Part shown: piece after piece, positions 38,684 through 48,048 of the stretch
Numbering within the stretch: position 1 is the first letter of the stretch
Layout of the letters: every line of letters starts with the position of its first letter
Origin: Streptomyces spirodelae
GTDB lineage: Bacteria; Actinomycetota; Actinomycetes; Streptomycetales; Streptomycetaceae
NCBI RefSeq assembly: GCF_017676385.1
Contig: NZ_JAFFZN010000012.1
Location: 1-64,000, forward strand
DNA length: 64,000 nucleotides
Direction: 5' to 3'
Notes under the pieces: generated by a model
Seen by the model: only the letters and a program-made list of their open reading frames with translations
Told to the model about the DNA's origin: nothing
The model's database searches: none
Made by a program: the position numbers and the translations under genes

Positions 38684-39943
38684 TCATAGGCGGTGGGCCG
38701 CCCCGGAGGGGCTGGCACCGCGGGTATCGAGCAACAACTGTGCCTTCGCCGCAAGCCCCTGCAGGTCGTACACCCGATGGTTCTGCAACAGCAGCGTGAG
38801 GTCAGCCGCGGCGGCGGCTTCATACAGCGAGTCCGCGCGGGGCACAGGCTGCCCCGCGACACGCCACTGCGGCACATAAGGATCGTGGTAGCTCAACTGC
38901 GCGCCCAGCTCCTTGAGGCGCCCGGCGACCTCACGGGCCGGCGCCCCCTCCTGACTGGCGAGGTCGGGCTTGTAGGTGACCCCCAACAAGAGGATGCGCG
39001 CCCCGCGCGCGGACTTGCCGTGCTCATTGAGCAGCACCGCCGCGCGCTGTGAAACATAGCGCGGCATACGCTCGTTGACTTCCTGCGCGAGCTCCACCAT
39101 GCGGAGCGGATAGCCCAGCGAACGGCTGTGGTAGGAGAGGTAGCTGGGGTCTACGGGGACACCCGGACCGCCCACGCCCGGCCCCGGCCGGAAGGACTGG
39201 AAGCCGAAGGGCTTCGTCTCGGCGCACCGCACCACATCCCACAAATCGATGCCCAGATCGTGGCAGAAGACCGCCATCTCGTTCATCAGCGCGATGTTGA
39301 TGTGCCGGTAGTTGGTCTCCAGCAACTTGGTCGTCTCGGCCTCCCGCGGCCCGCGGGCCCGCACCACCTTGGTGAGCCGCCCGTAGAACGCGGCGGCCGC
39401 CTCCGTACAGGCCGGGGTGAGGCCGCCGATCACCTTGGGGATGGCGGCGTAGCCGTAGGCGCGGTTGCCGGGGTCGACCCGGGTGGGGGAGTAGGCGAGG
39501 TGGAAGTCCTGCCCGGCGCGCAGCCCGGAGCCCTCTTCCAGGAGCGGCCGTACGACGTCCTCGGTGCAGCCTGGGTAGACGCTGGACTCGATGATGACGG
39601 TGGTGCGCGGCCGCAGCCGGGCGGCGAGGGTGCGGGCGGCGGTGCGCACCGCGCTCATATCGGGGGTCCGGTTGGGGCCGAGCGAGGTGGGTGCGCAGAT
39701 GACGGCGGTGCGCACCCGGCCGAGGACGGCCGGGTCGCTGCTGGCGCTGAACCCCTTGGCGAGCATCCGCCGCACCTCGGCGGCGGTGAGCGGCGCGTCA
39801 CCCGGTGGGCGGCCCGCGCCGATGTCGGCGACGGTCGCATGGTCGGGGTCGTACCCGAGGGTGCTGATTCCGTTCGCCGTCGCTGCCTGGGCGAGCGGCA
39901 GCCCCGAATGGGCGAGTCCCAGCACGGCGAGATCTGCGGGCAT
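38684..39943 (-). CDS. UDP-sugar dehydrogenase homologue lacking the catalytic Cys
   Basis: 419 residues with the three-part UDP-glucose/UDP-ManNAc dehydrogenase fold: Rossmann start LAVLGLAHSGLPLAQAATAN, ESSVYPGCTEDVVRPLLEEG, a central helix with KLLETNYRHINIALMNEMAV, and the C-terminal UDP domain (ILLLGVTYKPDLASQEGAPA). The active-site segment is GPGVGGPGVPVDPSYLSY. Active relatives of this subtype read GPGVGGHC, so His260 is Pro and Cys261 is Gly here. The two-step oxidation uses that Cys as a thiohemiacetal, so the protein is probably not a normal dehydrogenase. Cell-wall or teichuronic role possible, unproven. Confidence 0.82.
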   Translation of the reverse strand: MPADLAVLGLAHSGLPLAQAATANGISTLGYDPDHATVADIGAGRPPGDAPLTAAEVRRMLAKGFSASSDPAVLGRVRTAVICAPTSLGPNRTPDMSAVRTAARTLAARLRPRTTVIIESSVYPGCTEDVVRPLLEEGSGLRAGQDFHLAYSPTRVDPGNRAYGYAAIPKVIGGLTPACTEAAAAFYGRLTKVVRARGPREAETTKLLETNYRHINIALMNEMAVFCHDLGIDLWDVVRCAETKPFGFQSFRPGPGVGGPGVPVDPSYLSYHSRSLGYPLRMVELAQEVNERMPRYVSQRAAVLLNEHGKSARGARILLLGVTYKPDLASQEGAPAREVAGRLKELGAQLSYHDPYVPQWRVAGQPVPRADSLYEAAAAADLTLLLQNHRVYDLQGLAAKAQLLLDTRGASPSGAAHRL

Positions 39944-40160
39944 GACAGCGGTCTTCCCTTCCCCTTATCGTCCCGGTTCCGTCCCCGGGCAGCACCGGGA
40001 GTGGCGAGCGGCGCGCATTAAGGTTAAGAGCCCATATGACAGATAAGTCGGATTGCGCGCTCAGCAGGGCCGAGGGACAGCCAAAGTCGCGGGAATGGGG
40101 GACCATCGACAGGGGGACCACGTGGGCGGTGTCCGAGATCCGACGGCGACAACCTGACGG

Positions 40161-40230
40161 CGAGCACCAGCGAGCACCAGCGAGCACCAGCGAGCACCAG
40201 CGAGCACCAGCACGAGCACCAGCCGAGCAC
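40161..40230. repeat. 10-bp tandem repeat array before glpD
   Basis: CGAGCACCAG occurs five times perfectly (40161-40210), followed by two imperfect units to about 40230. GGAGG of the glpD ribosome binding site starts at 40234. The 302-base gap from 39944 otherwise holds a slightly AT-richer stretch near 40012-40050 that may contain the promoter. Confidence 0.95.
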
Positions 40231-40245
40231 CCTGGGAGGCAAGCA

Positions 40246-41952
40246 GTGAGGACAGCGGCACTGGGACCGGAACAGCGCGCGAACGCACTGGCGAGGATGG
40301 CCGAGACCGAGCTGGACGTGCTGGTGGTCGGCGGCGGCATCGTCGGCGCGGGCACAGCACTGGACGCGGTCACCCGCGGCCTGTCCACCGGCATCGTCGA
40401 GGCGCGCGACTGGGCCTCGGGCACCTCCAGTCGCTCCAGCAAGCTCATCCACGGCGGGCTGCGCTATCTGGAGATGCTGGATTTCGCGCTGGTGCGCGAA
40501 GCGCTCAAGGAGCGCGGACTGCTGCTGGAGCGGCTGGCGCCGCACCTGGTCAAGCCGGTGCCCTTTCTCTACCCGCTGCAGCACCGCGCCTGGGAGCGGC
40601 TGTACGCGGGCACGGGCGTGGCGATGTACGACGTCATGTCGGTCTCCTCCGGGCACGGCCGCGGGCTGCCGAGGCACCGTCACCTGTCCCGGCGTCATGC
40701 TCTCCAAGTGGCACCCGCGTTGCGGAAGGACGCGCTCGTGGGTGCGCTGCAGTACTACGACGCACAGGTGGACGACGCGCGGTTCGTCGCCACGCTGGTG
40801 CGCACGGCGGCGGAATACGGGGCGCTCGCGGCCAACCGCGCGCGGGTGGTCGGCTTCCTGCGGGAGGGTGAACGGGTCGTCGGGGCGCGTATCGAGGACC
40901 TGGAGCAGGGGGGCGAGTACGAGGTGCGGGCCCGTCAGGTCGTCAACGCGACGGGCGTATGGACGGACGACACCCAGGGGCTGATCGCGGAGCGCGGTCA
41001 GTTCCACGTACGAGCGTCCAAGGGCATCCACCTGGTGGTGCCGAAGGACCGTATCAACTCCACGACAGGGCTGATCCTCCGCACGGAGAAGAGCGTGCTG
41101 TTCGTCATCCCGTGGGGGCGACACTGGATCATCGGCACCACGGACACCGACTGGGACCTGGACAAGGCGCATCCGGCCGCCTCCAGCGCCGACATCGACT
41201 ATCTGCTCGACCACGTCAACTCGGTGCTGGCCGTGCCGCTGACGCGGGACGACGTGGAGGGTGTCTACGCGGGGCTGCGGCCGCTGCTGGCGGGCGAGTC
41301 GGAGGCGACGAGCAAGCTGTCGCGCGAGCACACGGTCGCCCACCCGGTGCCGGGCCTGGTCGTCATCGCGGGCGGCAAGTACACGACGTACCGGGTGATG
41401 GCCAAGGACGCGGTGGACGAGGCGGTGCACGCGCTCGCCCACCGGGTCGCCGACTGCGTCACCGAGGAGGTGCGGCTCGCCGGGGCCGAGGGCTACCACG
41501 CGCTGTGGAACGGCCGTGCCCGGCTCGCCCAGCGCGCCGGGCTGCATGTGGCGCGGGTCGAGCATCTGCTGGGCCGCTACGGCTCGATGACCGAAGAGGT
41601 GCTGGATCTGATCGAGAAGGACCCCAAGCTGGGCGAGCCGCTGCCCGCGGCCGACGACTACCTCAAGGCCGAGGTCGTCTACGCCTGTACACACGAGGGC
41701 GCCCGTCATCTGGACGACGTCCTCACCCGCCGGACGCGCATCTCCATCGAGACGTTCGACCGGGGCGTACGCAGCGCGCGCGAGTGTGCCGAGCTGATGG
41801 CGCCGGTGCTGGGCTGGGACTCGGACCAGATGGACCGGGAGGTCGAGCACTACGAGAAGCGGGTCGAGGCCGAGCGGGAGTCGCAGTTGCAGCCGGACGA
41901 CCAGACGGCGGACGCGGCCCGGTTGGGAGCACCCGACATCGTGCCGGTGTAG
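40246..41952 (+). CDS. glpD: Glycerol-3-phosphate dehydrogenase (FAD-dependent)
   Basis: 568 residues from GTG 40246, supported by GGAGG at 40234-40238. The upstream open frame is repeat-encoded (HQRAPAST) and rejected. The FAD motif DVLVVGGGIVGAGTALDAVT, SGTSSRSSKLIHGGLRYLEM, the substrate region FVIPWGRHWIIGTTDTDWDL and GGKYTTYRVMAKDAV are present, plus a C-terminal helical DAO_C domain. It feeds electrons from glycerol-3-phosphate to the quinone pool at the membrane. From memory S. coelicolor has another copy in its glycerol operon. Confidence 0.94.
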   Translation: MRTAALGPEQRANALARMAETELDVLVVGGGIVGAGTALDAVTRGLSTGIVEARDWASGTSSRSSKLIHGGLRYLEMLDFALVREALKERGLLLERLAPHLVKPVPFLYPLQHRAWERLYAGTGVAMYDVMSVSSGHGRGLPRHRHLSRRHALQVAPALRKDALVGALQYYDAQVDDARFVATLVRTAAEYGALAANRARVVGFLREGERVVGARIEDLEQGGEYEVRARQVVNATGVWTDDTQGLIAERGQFHVRASKGIHLVVPKDRINSTTGLILRTEKSVLFVIPWGRHWIIGTTDTDWDLDKAHPAASSADIDYLLDHVNSVLAVPLTRDDVEGVYAGLRPLLAGESEATSKLSREHTVAHPVPGLVVIAGGKYTTYRVMAKDAVDEAVHALAHRVADCVTEEVRLAGAEGYHALWNGRARLAQRAGLHVARVEHLLGRYGSMTEEVLDLIEKDPKLGEPLPAADDYLKAEVVYACTHEGARHLDDVLTRRTRISIETFDRGVRSARECAELMAPVLGWDSDQMDREVEHYEKRVEAERESQLQPDDQTADAARLGAPDIVPV

Positions 41953-42169
41953 CCCATGAGGTGGGAGCCGGGACGGTCGGGGTCCGGCCGTGGGTCCCCC
42001 GTTGGGCTGGTCGTCCGGGCACGGGCTGTTGGGCGTGTGAACCCGGGTGAGAAGCGGTGGGGCTGTGGTGTAACCGTGCTGCCCCCGTACACGTCTTGTC
42101 AGAGCGATGGTTCACAATGAAGGCTCTGCCGGGGGCGGGCTCTCACGCAGAGGGGACACAAGGGGATTC

Positions 42170-44551
42170 ATGAGCGAGGACGCGGGACGGCTGGTAGGCG
42201 GCCGCTATCGGCTCGGGGGTGTCCTCGGGCGTGGCGGTATGGGCACCGTCTGGCGTGGCGAGGACGAAGTCCTGGGCCGGCGAGTCGCGGTGAAGGAGCT
42301 TCGGTTCCCCTCCAGTGTCGACGAGGAGGAGAAGCAGCGGCTCATCACCCGCACCCTGCGTGAAGCCAAGGCCATCGCCAGGATTCGCAGCGGCAGCGCG
42401 GTCACCGTCTTCGACGTCGTCAACGAGGACAGCCGCCCCTGGATCGTCATGGAACTGGTCGAGGGCCGCTCCCTCGCCGACAAGATCAAGACCGACGGCC
42501 CGCTGGACCCGCAGCGCGCCGCCGAGGTCGGCCTCGCCATCCTCGACGTGCTCCGCGCCGCTCACCGCGAGGGCATCCTGCACCGCGATGTGAAGCCCTC
42601 CAACGTGCTGCTGGAGGACGGCACAGGCCGGGTCGTCCTCACGGACTTCGGCATCGCCAAGGTCGAGGGCGACCCGTCGGTCACCTCCACCGGCATGCTC
42701 GTCGGCGCCCCCTCCTACATCTCGCCCGAGCGTGCGCGCGGCAAGCCGCCCGGGCCGCCTGCCGATCTGTGGTCGCTGGGCGGCCTGCTGTTCGCCGCCG
42801 TCGAGGGCCGTCCCCCTTACGACAAGGGCTCCGCCATCTCGACGCTGACCGCCGTGATGACCGAGCCCGTGCCCTACCCCGAACACGCGGGCGAGCTGAG
42901 CGAGGTCATCTCCGGGCTGCTGGTCAAGGACCCGGAGAAGCGCCTCGACGTCAACGGTGCCCGGCTGCTGCTGGAGCCGGTCGCAAGCGGTCACAAGAGC
43001 CCGTCGGGACCGGCCGCCCGGGAGGCGGACGGTCCGGCGGAGCGCACGTCGATACTGCCTCCGGTGCCCTCCTCGCCCTCCGGCTCCTCGTCGTCCCCCT
43101 CGGGCCCGTCGTCCCCGGGCGGCGGCGGTTCCCGCGCAGGCGGCCCCGCCTACAGCTCGGGCACCACCGGCGGTAGGCGCAAGCGGCGCTCCGAGGGCAG
43201 CAGTTCGGGCGAGCGGCTGCGCGGCGCCTTCAAGTCCGTGCGCAACGCGGCGGGCGCCGGTGGCGCCGCCGCGGGGGCCGGCACGGCCGGTACCCCGGGC
43301 CGCACGGGCACCGGCTCCGGCACGGGCCCGGGTTCCGGTTCAACCGGGCGACGCGAGGGCTCGGGCGACGCGGCCTCCGGCACCGCACGCTCCGGCCCCA
43401 GACACGGCGGCGGCTCCTCGGGCGGGGCCGCCTCCTCCGCCGCGCGTGCTTCCTCGGCGCCGCCCGCGCCCGCGAGCCCGCCCCGCCCCGCCGGTCCGCC
43501 CGCTTCCTCGTCGGGCCGGCACTCGGGCCGCAAGAGCGACGGCGTGAGCGGGTACGGCAGCGGCCAGGGCGCCCGTACGAGCAGCGGAGCGGCGGCCGAC
43601 AGCGGGGTGGGACCGGGCAGTGGCGCCTCCAGCGGCGGAACGACGCCCGGGTCCGGTCCCGGCACCGGCGGCCCCGACGTCGGCGGTTCCGGCGGCGGCT
43701 CACTGCCGGGTACCGGCAGTGGCGGCCGGGCGCTGCCCCCCGAGAGCGGCGGCAGCGGCGCGATCACCTCGCTGCGGGACCTGCGGGAACTGCCCGAGCT
43801 GCGCAAGGGCCTCTCGCGGCGGACGCTGGCCATCGCGGCAGCGGCTCTGCTCGCCGTGATCCTCGTCATCGTCCTGATCGTGGTGAACCTCGGCGGCGAC
43901 AGCGGTGACGCGTCCAAGGGCGGCTCCGGCGGGACCGGGACCAGCGCCGAGGGTCAGGGCGGCGACCGGGAGGCCGAGGAGGCCGGCACGGCAGGCCAGT
44001 CGGACGGCAAGTCCGGCCAGAACGGGGACGGCGAAGCGGCGGACAAGGCCGACGACGGGAAGCCGGGCGACGCCAAGGGCGACTCCGCGCTGCCGGACGG
44101 CTATGCCAAGGTCTCCGACGGCCGGTTCCACTTCTCCGTCGCGCTGCCCGAGGGGTGGAAGCGCGCCGGAATAGCCGGCAAGAACTCCGGACGCAAGTAC
44201 GCGGCGCCAGGCGGCGGTTATCCGCGTATCCAGATCGACCACACCAGCAGTCCCGGCCCCGACGCGGCCGCCGCCTGGCACCAGCTGGAGTCCGCCGTCA
44301 AGCGCTCCAGCCCCGGGTACAAATCGCTGGGCATCAAGAAGGTCGAATGGCGCGGCTATCCGACCGTCGCCGACTGGCACTTCGTGCGCAAGGAGAACGG
44401 CAAGAAGGTCCGCGTCGTCAACCGGGGCTTCAAGGTCGACGGCAAGAACGGTTACGCCATACTCATCACCTGCCGGGCCGACGCCTGGCAGGACAAGGCG
44501 TGCGAGACCCTCCGGAAGACCGCGTTCAAGACGTTCCGGCCGCGCGCCTGA
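42170..44551 (+). CDS. Receptor-like Ser/Thr protein kinase (active type)
   Basis: 793 residues from ATG 42170 with AAGGGG just upstream. Kinase domain about 11-275: GRGGMGTVW glycine loop, Lys42 in RRVAVKEL, HRDVKPSN with Asp140, DFG with Asp159, APSYISPE. Then a very long Gly/Ser/Pro/Ala linker (about 285-545), one transmembrane helix at about 550-575 (LAIAAAALLAVILVIVLIVV), a charged Gly/Ser segment, and an exported domain of about 150 residues (FHFSVALPEGWKRAG). First of three adjacent kinase genes; from memory the S. coelicolor region SCO4775-4779 encodes kinases such as PkaI, PkaH and PkaD linked to spore-wall synthesis. Confidence 0.92.
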   Translation: MSEDAGRLVGGRYRLGGVLGRGGMGTVWRGEDEVLGRRVAVKELRFPSSVDEEEKQRLITRTLREAKAIARIRSGSAVTVFDVVNEDSRPWIVMELVEGRSLADKIKTDGPLDPQRAAEVGLAILDVLRAAHREGILHRDVKPSNVLLEDGTGRVVLTDFGIAKVEGDPSVTSTGMLVGAPSYISPERARGKPPGPPADLWSLGGLLFAAVEGRPPYDKGSAISTLTAVMTEPVPYPEHAGELSEVISGLLVKDPEKRLDVNGARLLLEPVASGHKSPSGPAAREADGPAERTSILPPVPSSPSGSSSSPSGPSSPGGGGSRAGGPAYSSGTTGGRRKRRSEGSSSGERLRGAFKSVRNAAGAGGAAAGAGTAGTPGRTGTGSGTGPGSGSTGRREGSGDAASGTARSGPRHGGGSSGGAASSAARASSAPPAPASPPRPAGPPASSSGRHSGRKSDGVSGYGSGQGARTSSGAAADSGVGPGSGASSGGTTPGSGPGTGGPDVGGSGGGSLPGTGSGGRALPPESGGSGAITSLRDLRELPELRKGLSRRTLAIAAAALLAVILVIVLIVVNLGGDSGDASKGGSGGTGTSAEGQGGDREAEEAGTAGQSDGKSGQNGDGEAADKADDGKPGDAKGDSALPDGYAKVSDGRFHFSVALPEGWKRAGIAGKNSGRKYAAPGGGYPRIQIDHTSSPGPDAAAAWHQLESAVKRSSPGYKSLGIKKVEWRGYPTVADWHFVRKENGKKVRVVNRGFKVDGKNGYAILITCRADAWQDKACETLRKTAFKTFRPRA

Positions 44552-44854
44552 CAGACCATCGGCGTCGGCGGGTCCGACGTCGGTGGCGGCATCGGCAACC
44601 GTGTCCGCAACGGTGTCGGTGCGTGGTGCGTCCGCCGAGCACGCCCCCGGCGCACACGGATCAGGCCCGCGCCCCTCCGTGCACGGTCCGGGCGAGCGTT
44701 CCGTACGCGTGCGTCGGCAGGTGGCACCGGACGGCCGAGGCGCGGTGACGTAGCCCGTTCCCGGACGTATCGTGAGGGACGCGGACCGTGGCTATCCGCA
44801 AGGGGACGAAAACAGAACGGTATTGGCGGTCTCGTGCGCGGTGGGGAGGGCGTC
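44552..44854 (+). other. Gap between kinase genes
   Basis: 303 bases with no gene I can support. The last 50 bases are less GC-rich (GACGAAAACAGAACGGTATT) and probably contain the promoter of the following gene; no clear hexamers can be assigned. Confidence 0.5.
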
Positions 44855-47800
44855 GTGGAGGAGAACGCGGAGTACGCGGGCCGACTGCTGGCCGATCGCT
44901 ACCGCCTGCCCTTGCCGCCTGCCGACGCGTACGAACTGGTCGAGTCACTGGCGTTGGACGTGGCCAGCGGACAGGAGGTCTTCGTCCGGCAGGTGCCGCT
45001 GCCCGAGGTCGTCGACGCGGAGGTGGTCGGGGCCGAGGCGGCCGACGACGGCCACGGCGACGGTTACGGCAACGGATACGGCTACGCAACCGCCGCACGG
45101 GGCGCGGGCGGAGGGCCGCGCGGCGCATCCGGGCGCACGAGCCGCCGGCCTGCCGACCCCGCCGTGCGCAGAGCGATGGAGGCCGCCGTCGCCGCGGCGC
45201 AGTTGCCCGACCATCCCCGGCTCGACCAGGTCTTCGACGTCTTCGTGGAGGACGACGGGCTGTGGATAGTGAGCGAGCTGGTCCCCGCCCGCCCCCTCGC
45301 CAGCCTGCTGGCGGAGCGGCCACTGGGCGCGCACCGCGCCGCCGAGATCGCCGCCGATCTGCTCGCCGCGCTCCGCATCGTGCACGCGCACGGCTGGATT
45401 CACCGCAATGTGACCGCCCGTACCGTTCTCATCTGCGAGGACGGGCACGCTGTGCTGACCGGGCTGGCGGTCGGGGCCGCCGAGGAGGCGCTGTGCGGTT
45501 ACGACCCGCTGCCGCCTCCCTCGCTCGACGGCTCCGCCGCGGGAGCCGAGGCAGGCCACGGGGCGGCCGCCCACGACGGCCCCGGAGCCGCGGGCGGCCC
45601 GGCATCAGTCCCGGCACCCCGTCCGGCAGGGACGCCGACACCGAAGCCATCGCCCGCACAGCCACAGCAGGACCACCCGGCCCCCGCGACCTGGACCGGG
45701 CACCGGCTCCCCGAAGGCTTCACGGCACGCGAAGGCGGCTCGTATCCGCCACAGCGGGACGAGCGGCACCAGGGCGACGAGGGCCACGGCGCGGGCGGCA
45801 GCCGGTACGGCGGCACCGAGAGCCGGTACGGGGATGTGGAGCGCCCCCGGGGCATCTTCGGCTTCGAGGGCATCGACCCCGAGGAGGACGTACGCGGACC
45901 GCAGGGGCAGGGCCTCCGCGGACGGGACGGACCCTCGGAGGACCTCTCCGCGCGGGCGGCGCGGCGCGGCGCCATCGCCGCGTACCGCGAGGGCGCCCAG
46001 CGCGCGGCGGCCGACTCCCGGGACGCCGGGCGGCGCGCCGGGGACGGCAACGACGGCGCGGAAGCGGACGGGAGCGCGCGGCGGCCGCCCGTCACCGACT
46101 GGTGGTCGACGGGGCCCGGCGGCAGCACGGCCGGGCAGGACACCGAGGCCCGGCGCGGTCCCACCCACGCCCTCGACGACGACGTGCGGTGGCTGCCGTC
46201 CGATGAGGACGAGGTGCTGCCCGACGCGCTGACCGACGGCGGCGTGCGCGAGGTCGAGCGCGGCGACATCTACGGCCCGCACGCGACCGGCCCCTACGGC
46301 ACCCCACCGTCACGCCCGTCACACCACCGGCAGCCCGGCAGCGGGTACGCCGAGGAGCCCGCCGAAGGGCCTGCCGACGAGCCCGCCGAGGGACCCGGCT
46401 CGTCGTACGGCACAGGTGCCGAGGCCCTCCCCGGCCTGTACGGCACCGGGACCGGCATCGGGGCGCCAGGCGAACCGCCCGGCGAACCCCCAGGCCATGC
46501 GCCCGGCGAACCGTCCGGCGAGCTGCCCGTCGAGCCGGACGGCGGTCCCTGGGGCGGCATCGAGGCGTCACCCGGCCGCTACCGTGGTCCGGCCACGGCG
46601 CTGGCGGCGGAGCGCGCACGGCACGCGCGGATGACGGTGGTGGGTCCGGTCACCGAGCGCTGGGCCCCTGAGCAGGCGGGACCGGTGTACGAGAACTGGC
46701 GGCTGGCCCCGCCCGTCGGCCCGGCCGCCGACCTGTGGGCGCTGGGCGTACTGCTCTTCCGCGCGGTGCAGGGGCACGCCCCCTACCCCGAAGACAGCGC
46801 GGCCGAACTGGTGCAGATGGTGTGCGCCGAGCCGCCGGCGTTCGCGGAGGACTGCGGGCCGCTGCGCCCGGTGGTCGAGTCGCTGATGCGTCAGGACCCC
46901 ACCGAACGGCCGGACTTCGAGGAGCTGCGGGGCTGGCTGCGTTCGATCATCCGCTCGGCTCCGGAGCCGGACGTCGGGCTGCGCACCGTCACGGCGCCGC
47001 TCACCCTGGACGCGGGCGGCCCGGCCGATCCGCGCCGGCTGCCGATCCTGCGGCGGCGCGGCGAGCTGGTGCGCAGGCGCCGACGGGCCAGGCGGGCGGC
47101 CGCCGTGGACCAGCCGCCCCGCCGTGAGCCGGAGCAGCCCCCGGCCGAGCCCGCCGCCCCGGAGCCGGTGCGGCGGCACCGCAGCCCGGAGCGGAGTGGT
47201 GGTCCGCGGCGGCTGGGCCTGCTGGTGCTGGCGCTGATACTGCTCGGGATGGCGGCGGCGGTGGCGTTCGTCGCCCTGTTCCTGCCGGACAACGACGGTG
47301 GCGAGGGCGCACAGAAGGGCTCGGTCGTGGTGCCGGAGGAGGACAAGTCCCGCCCGGGGTCCGAGCGGACGGGCGAGGGCGGGTCCGACGGCAGGTCCGA
47401 CAGCGCGTCCGGCGGAAAGCCGGACAACAAGTCGGGCGGCAAGTCCGACGGCAAGAGCGACAACGAGTCCGGCGACGGGAACGACGGGAACGACGGGAGC
47501 GGGGCCCGGAACGACCAGGGCCCCGAGGCCCCCAAGGGCTACCGGATCGCCCGCGACCCCGCCGGGTTCCGGATCGCCGTGCCCAAGGAGTGGGACCGCC
47601 GTTCGGCCAACGCGCGGGGCCAGGTGCGCTTCAACGGCGGCGAGGTCGAGATGGTCGTGGTCAAGGGCCGGGACCGCACCGCAGAGTTCGGCGAGGACCC
47701 GATGGCCTATCAGAGCGAGGACGAGCCGGAGCTGTCCGCCTACCGTGCCTCCGACTGGGCGAGCACCGGCGGGCTGCGCCGCATCGACGTGGGGGACACG

Positions 47801-47989
47801 GCGATGGCCGAGGGCACCTTCAGCTGGCGCGAGGACGGCGGGCGTCAGGTGTACGCGCGCAACCGGGCGATGATCCTGGACGGGCGCTATCACGTGCTGC
47901 TCGTCCTCGGCTCCAAGAGCCACAAGGCGGAGATCGACCGGCACTTCGAGGCCGTCGCCGACACCTACCGTGTGACCCGGGCGCGCTGA
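44855..47989 (+). CDS. Membrane pseudokinase of the Ser/Thr kinase family
   Basis: 1044 residues from GTG 44855 (GGGGAGGG at 44843-44850). The kinase fold is degenerate. No glycine loop is present, and the beta-3 Lys is Arg45 (EVFVRQVPLP). HRD is HRN with Asn185 (HGWIHRNVTARTVLI). DFG is GLA at about 203-205. The domain is split by about 400 residues of low-complexity sequence; the C-lobe resumes near 617 (VGPAADLWALGVLLFRAVQG) and ends near 700. A transmembrane helix lies at about 790-812 (LGLLVLALILLGMAAAVAFV), then an exported domain (GFRIAVPKEWDRRSA). I infer a signalling scaffold or sensor for its two active neighbours. Confidence 0.85.
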   Translation: MEENAEYAGRLLADRYRLPLPPADAYELVESLALDVASGQEVFVRQVPLPEVVDAEVVGAEAADDGHGDGYGNGYGYATAARGAGGGPRGASGRTSRRPADPAVRRAMEAAVAAAQLPDHPRLDQVFDVFVEDDGLWIVSELVPARPLASLLAERPLGAHRAAEIAADLLAALRIVHAHGWIHRNVTARTVLICEDGHAVLTGLAVGAAEEALCGYDPLPPPSLDGSAAGAEAGHGAAAHDGPGAAGGPASVPAPRPAGTPTPKPSPAQPQQDHPAPATWTGHRLPEGFTAREGGSYPPQRDERHQGDEGHGAGGSRYGGTESRYGDVERPRGIFGFEGIDPEEDVRGPQGQGLRGRDGPSEDLSARAARRGAIAAYREGAQRAAADSRDAGRRAGDGNDGAEADGSARRPPVTDWWSTGPGGSTAGQDTEARRGPTHALDDDVRWLPSDEDEVLPDALTDGGVREVERGDIYGPHATGPYGTPPSRPSHHRQPGSGYAEEPAEGPADEPAEGPGSSYGTGAEALPGLYGTGTGIGAPGEPPGEPPGHAPGEPSGELPVEPDGGPWGGIEASPGRYRGPATALAAERARHARMTVVGPVTERWAPEQAGPVYENWRLAPPVGPAADLWALGVLLFRAVQGHAPYPEDSAAELVQMVCAEPPAFAEDCGPLRPVVESLMRQDPTERPDFEELRGWLRSIIRSAPEPDVGLRTVTAPLTLDAGGPADPRRLPILRRRGELVRRRRRARRAAAVDQPPRREPEQPPAEPAAPEPVRRHRSPERSGGPRRLGLLVLALILLGMAAAVAFVALFLPDNDGGEGAQKGSVVVPEEDKSRPGSERTGEGGSDGRSDSASGGKPDNKSGGKSDGKSDNESGDGNDGNDGSGARNDQGPEAPKGYRIARDPAGFRIAVPKEWDRRSANARGQVRFNGGEVEMVVVKGRDRTAEFGEDPMAYQSEDEPELSAYRASDWASTGGLRRIDVGDTAMAEGTFSWREDGGRQVYARNRAMILDGRYHVLLVLGSKSHKAEIDRHFEAVADTYRVTRAR

Positions 47990-48048
47990 CGTCACAGCTG
48001 TGTGAACTCACTGGAAACCGCGCTGCTCAGTGCGTAAGGGTTGGGGCC

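Noticed and set aside
40161-40230. Repeat array as a CRISPR
   Set aside because: Units are 10 bases and contiguous with no spacers. No CRISPR array or cas gene is seen in the window.
40036-40245. N-terminal extension of GlpD from ATG 40036
   Set aside because: The added residues are encoded by the 10-bp repeat array. A good ribosome binding site and the FAD domain fit GTG 40246.
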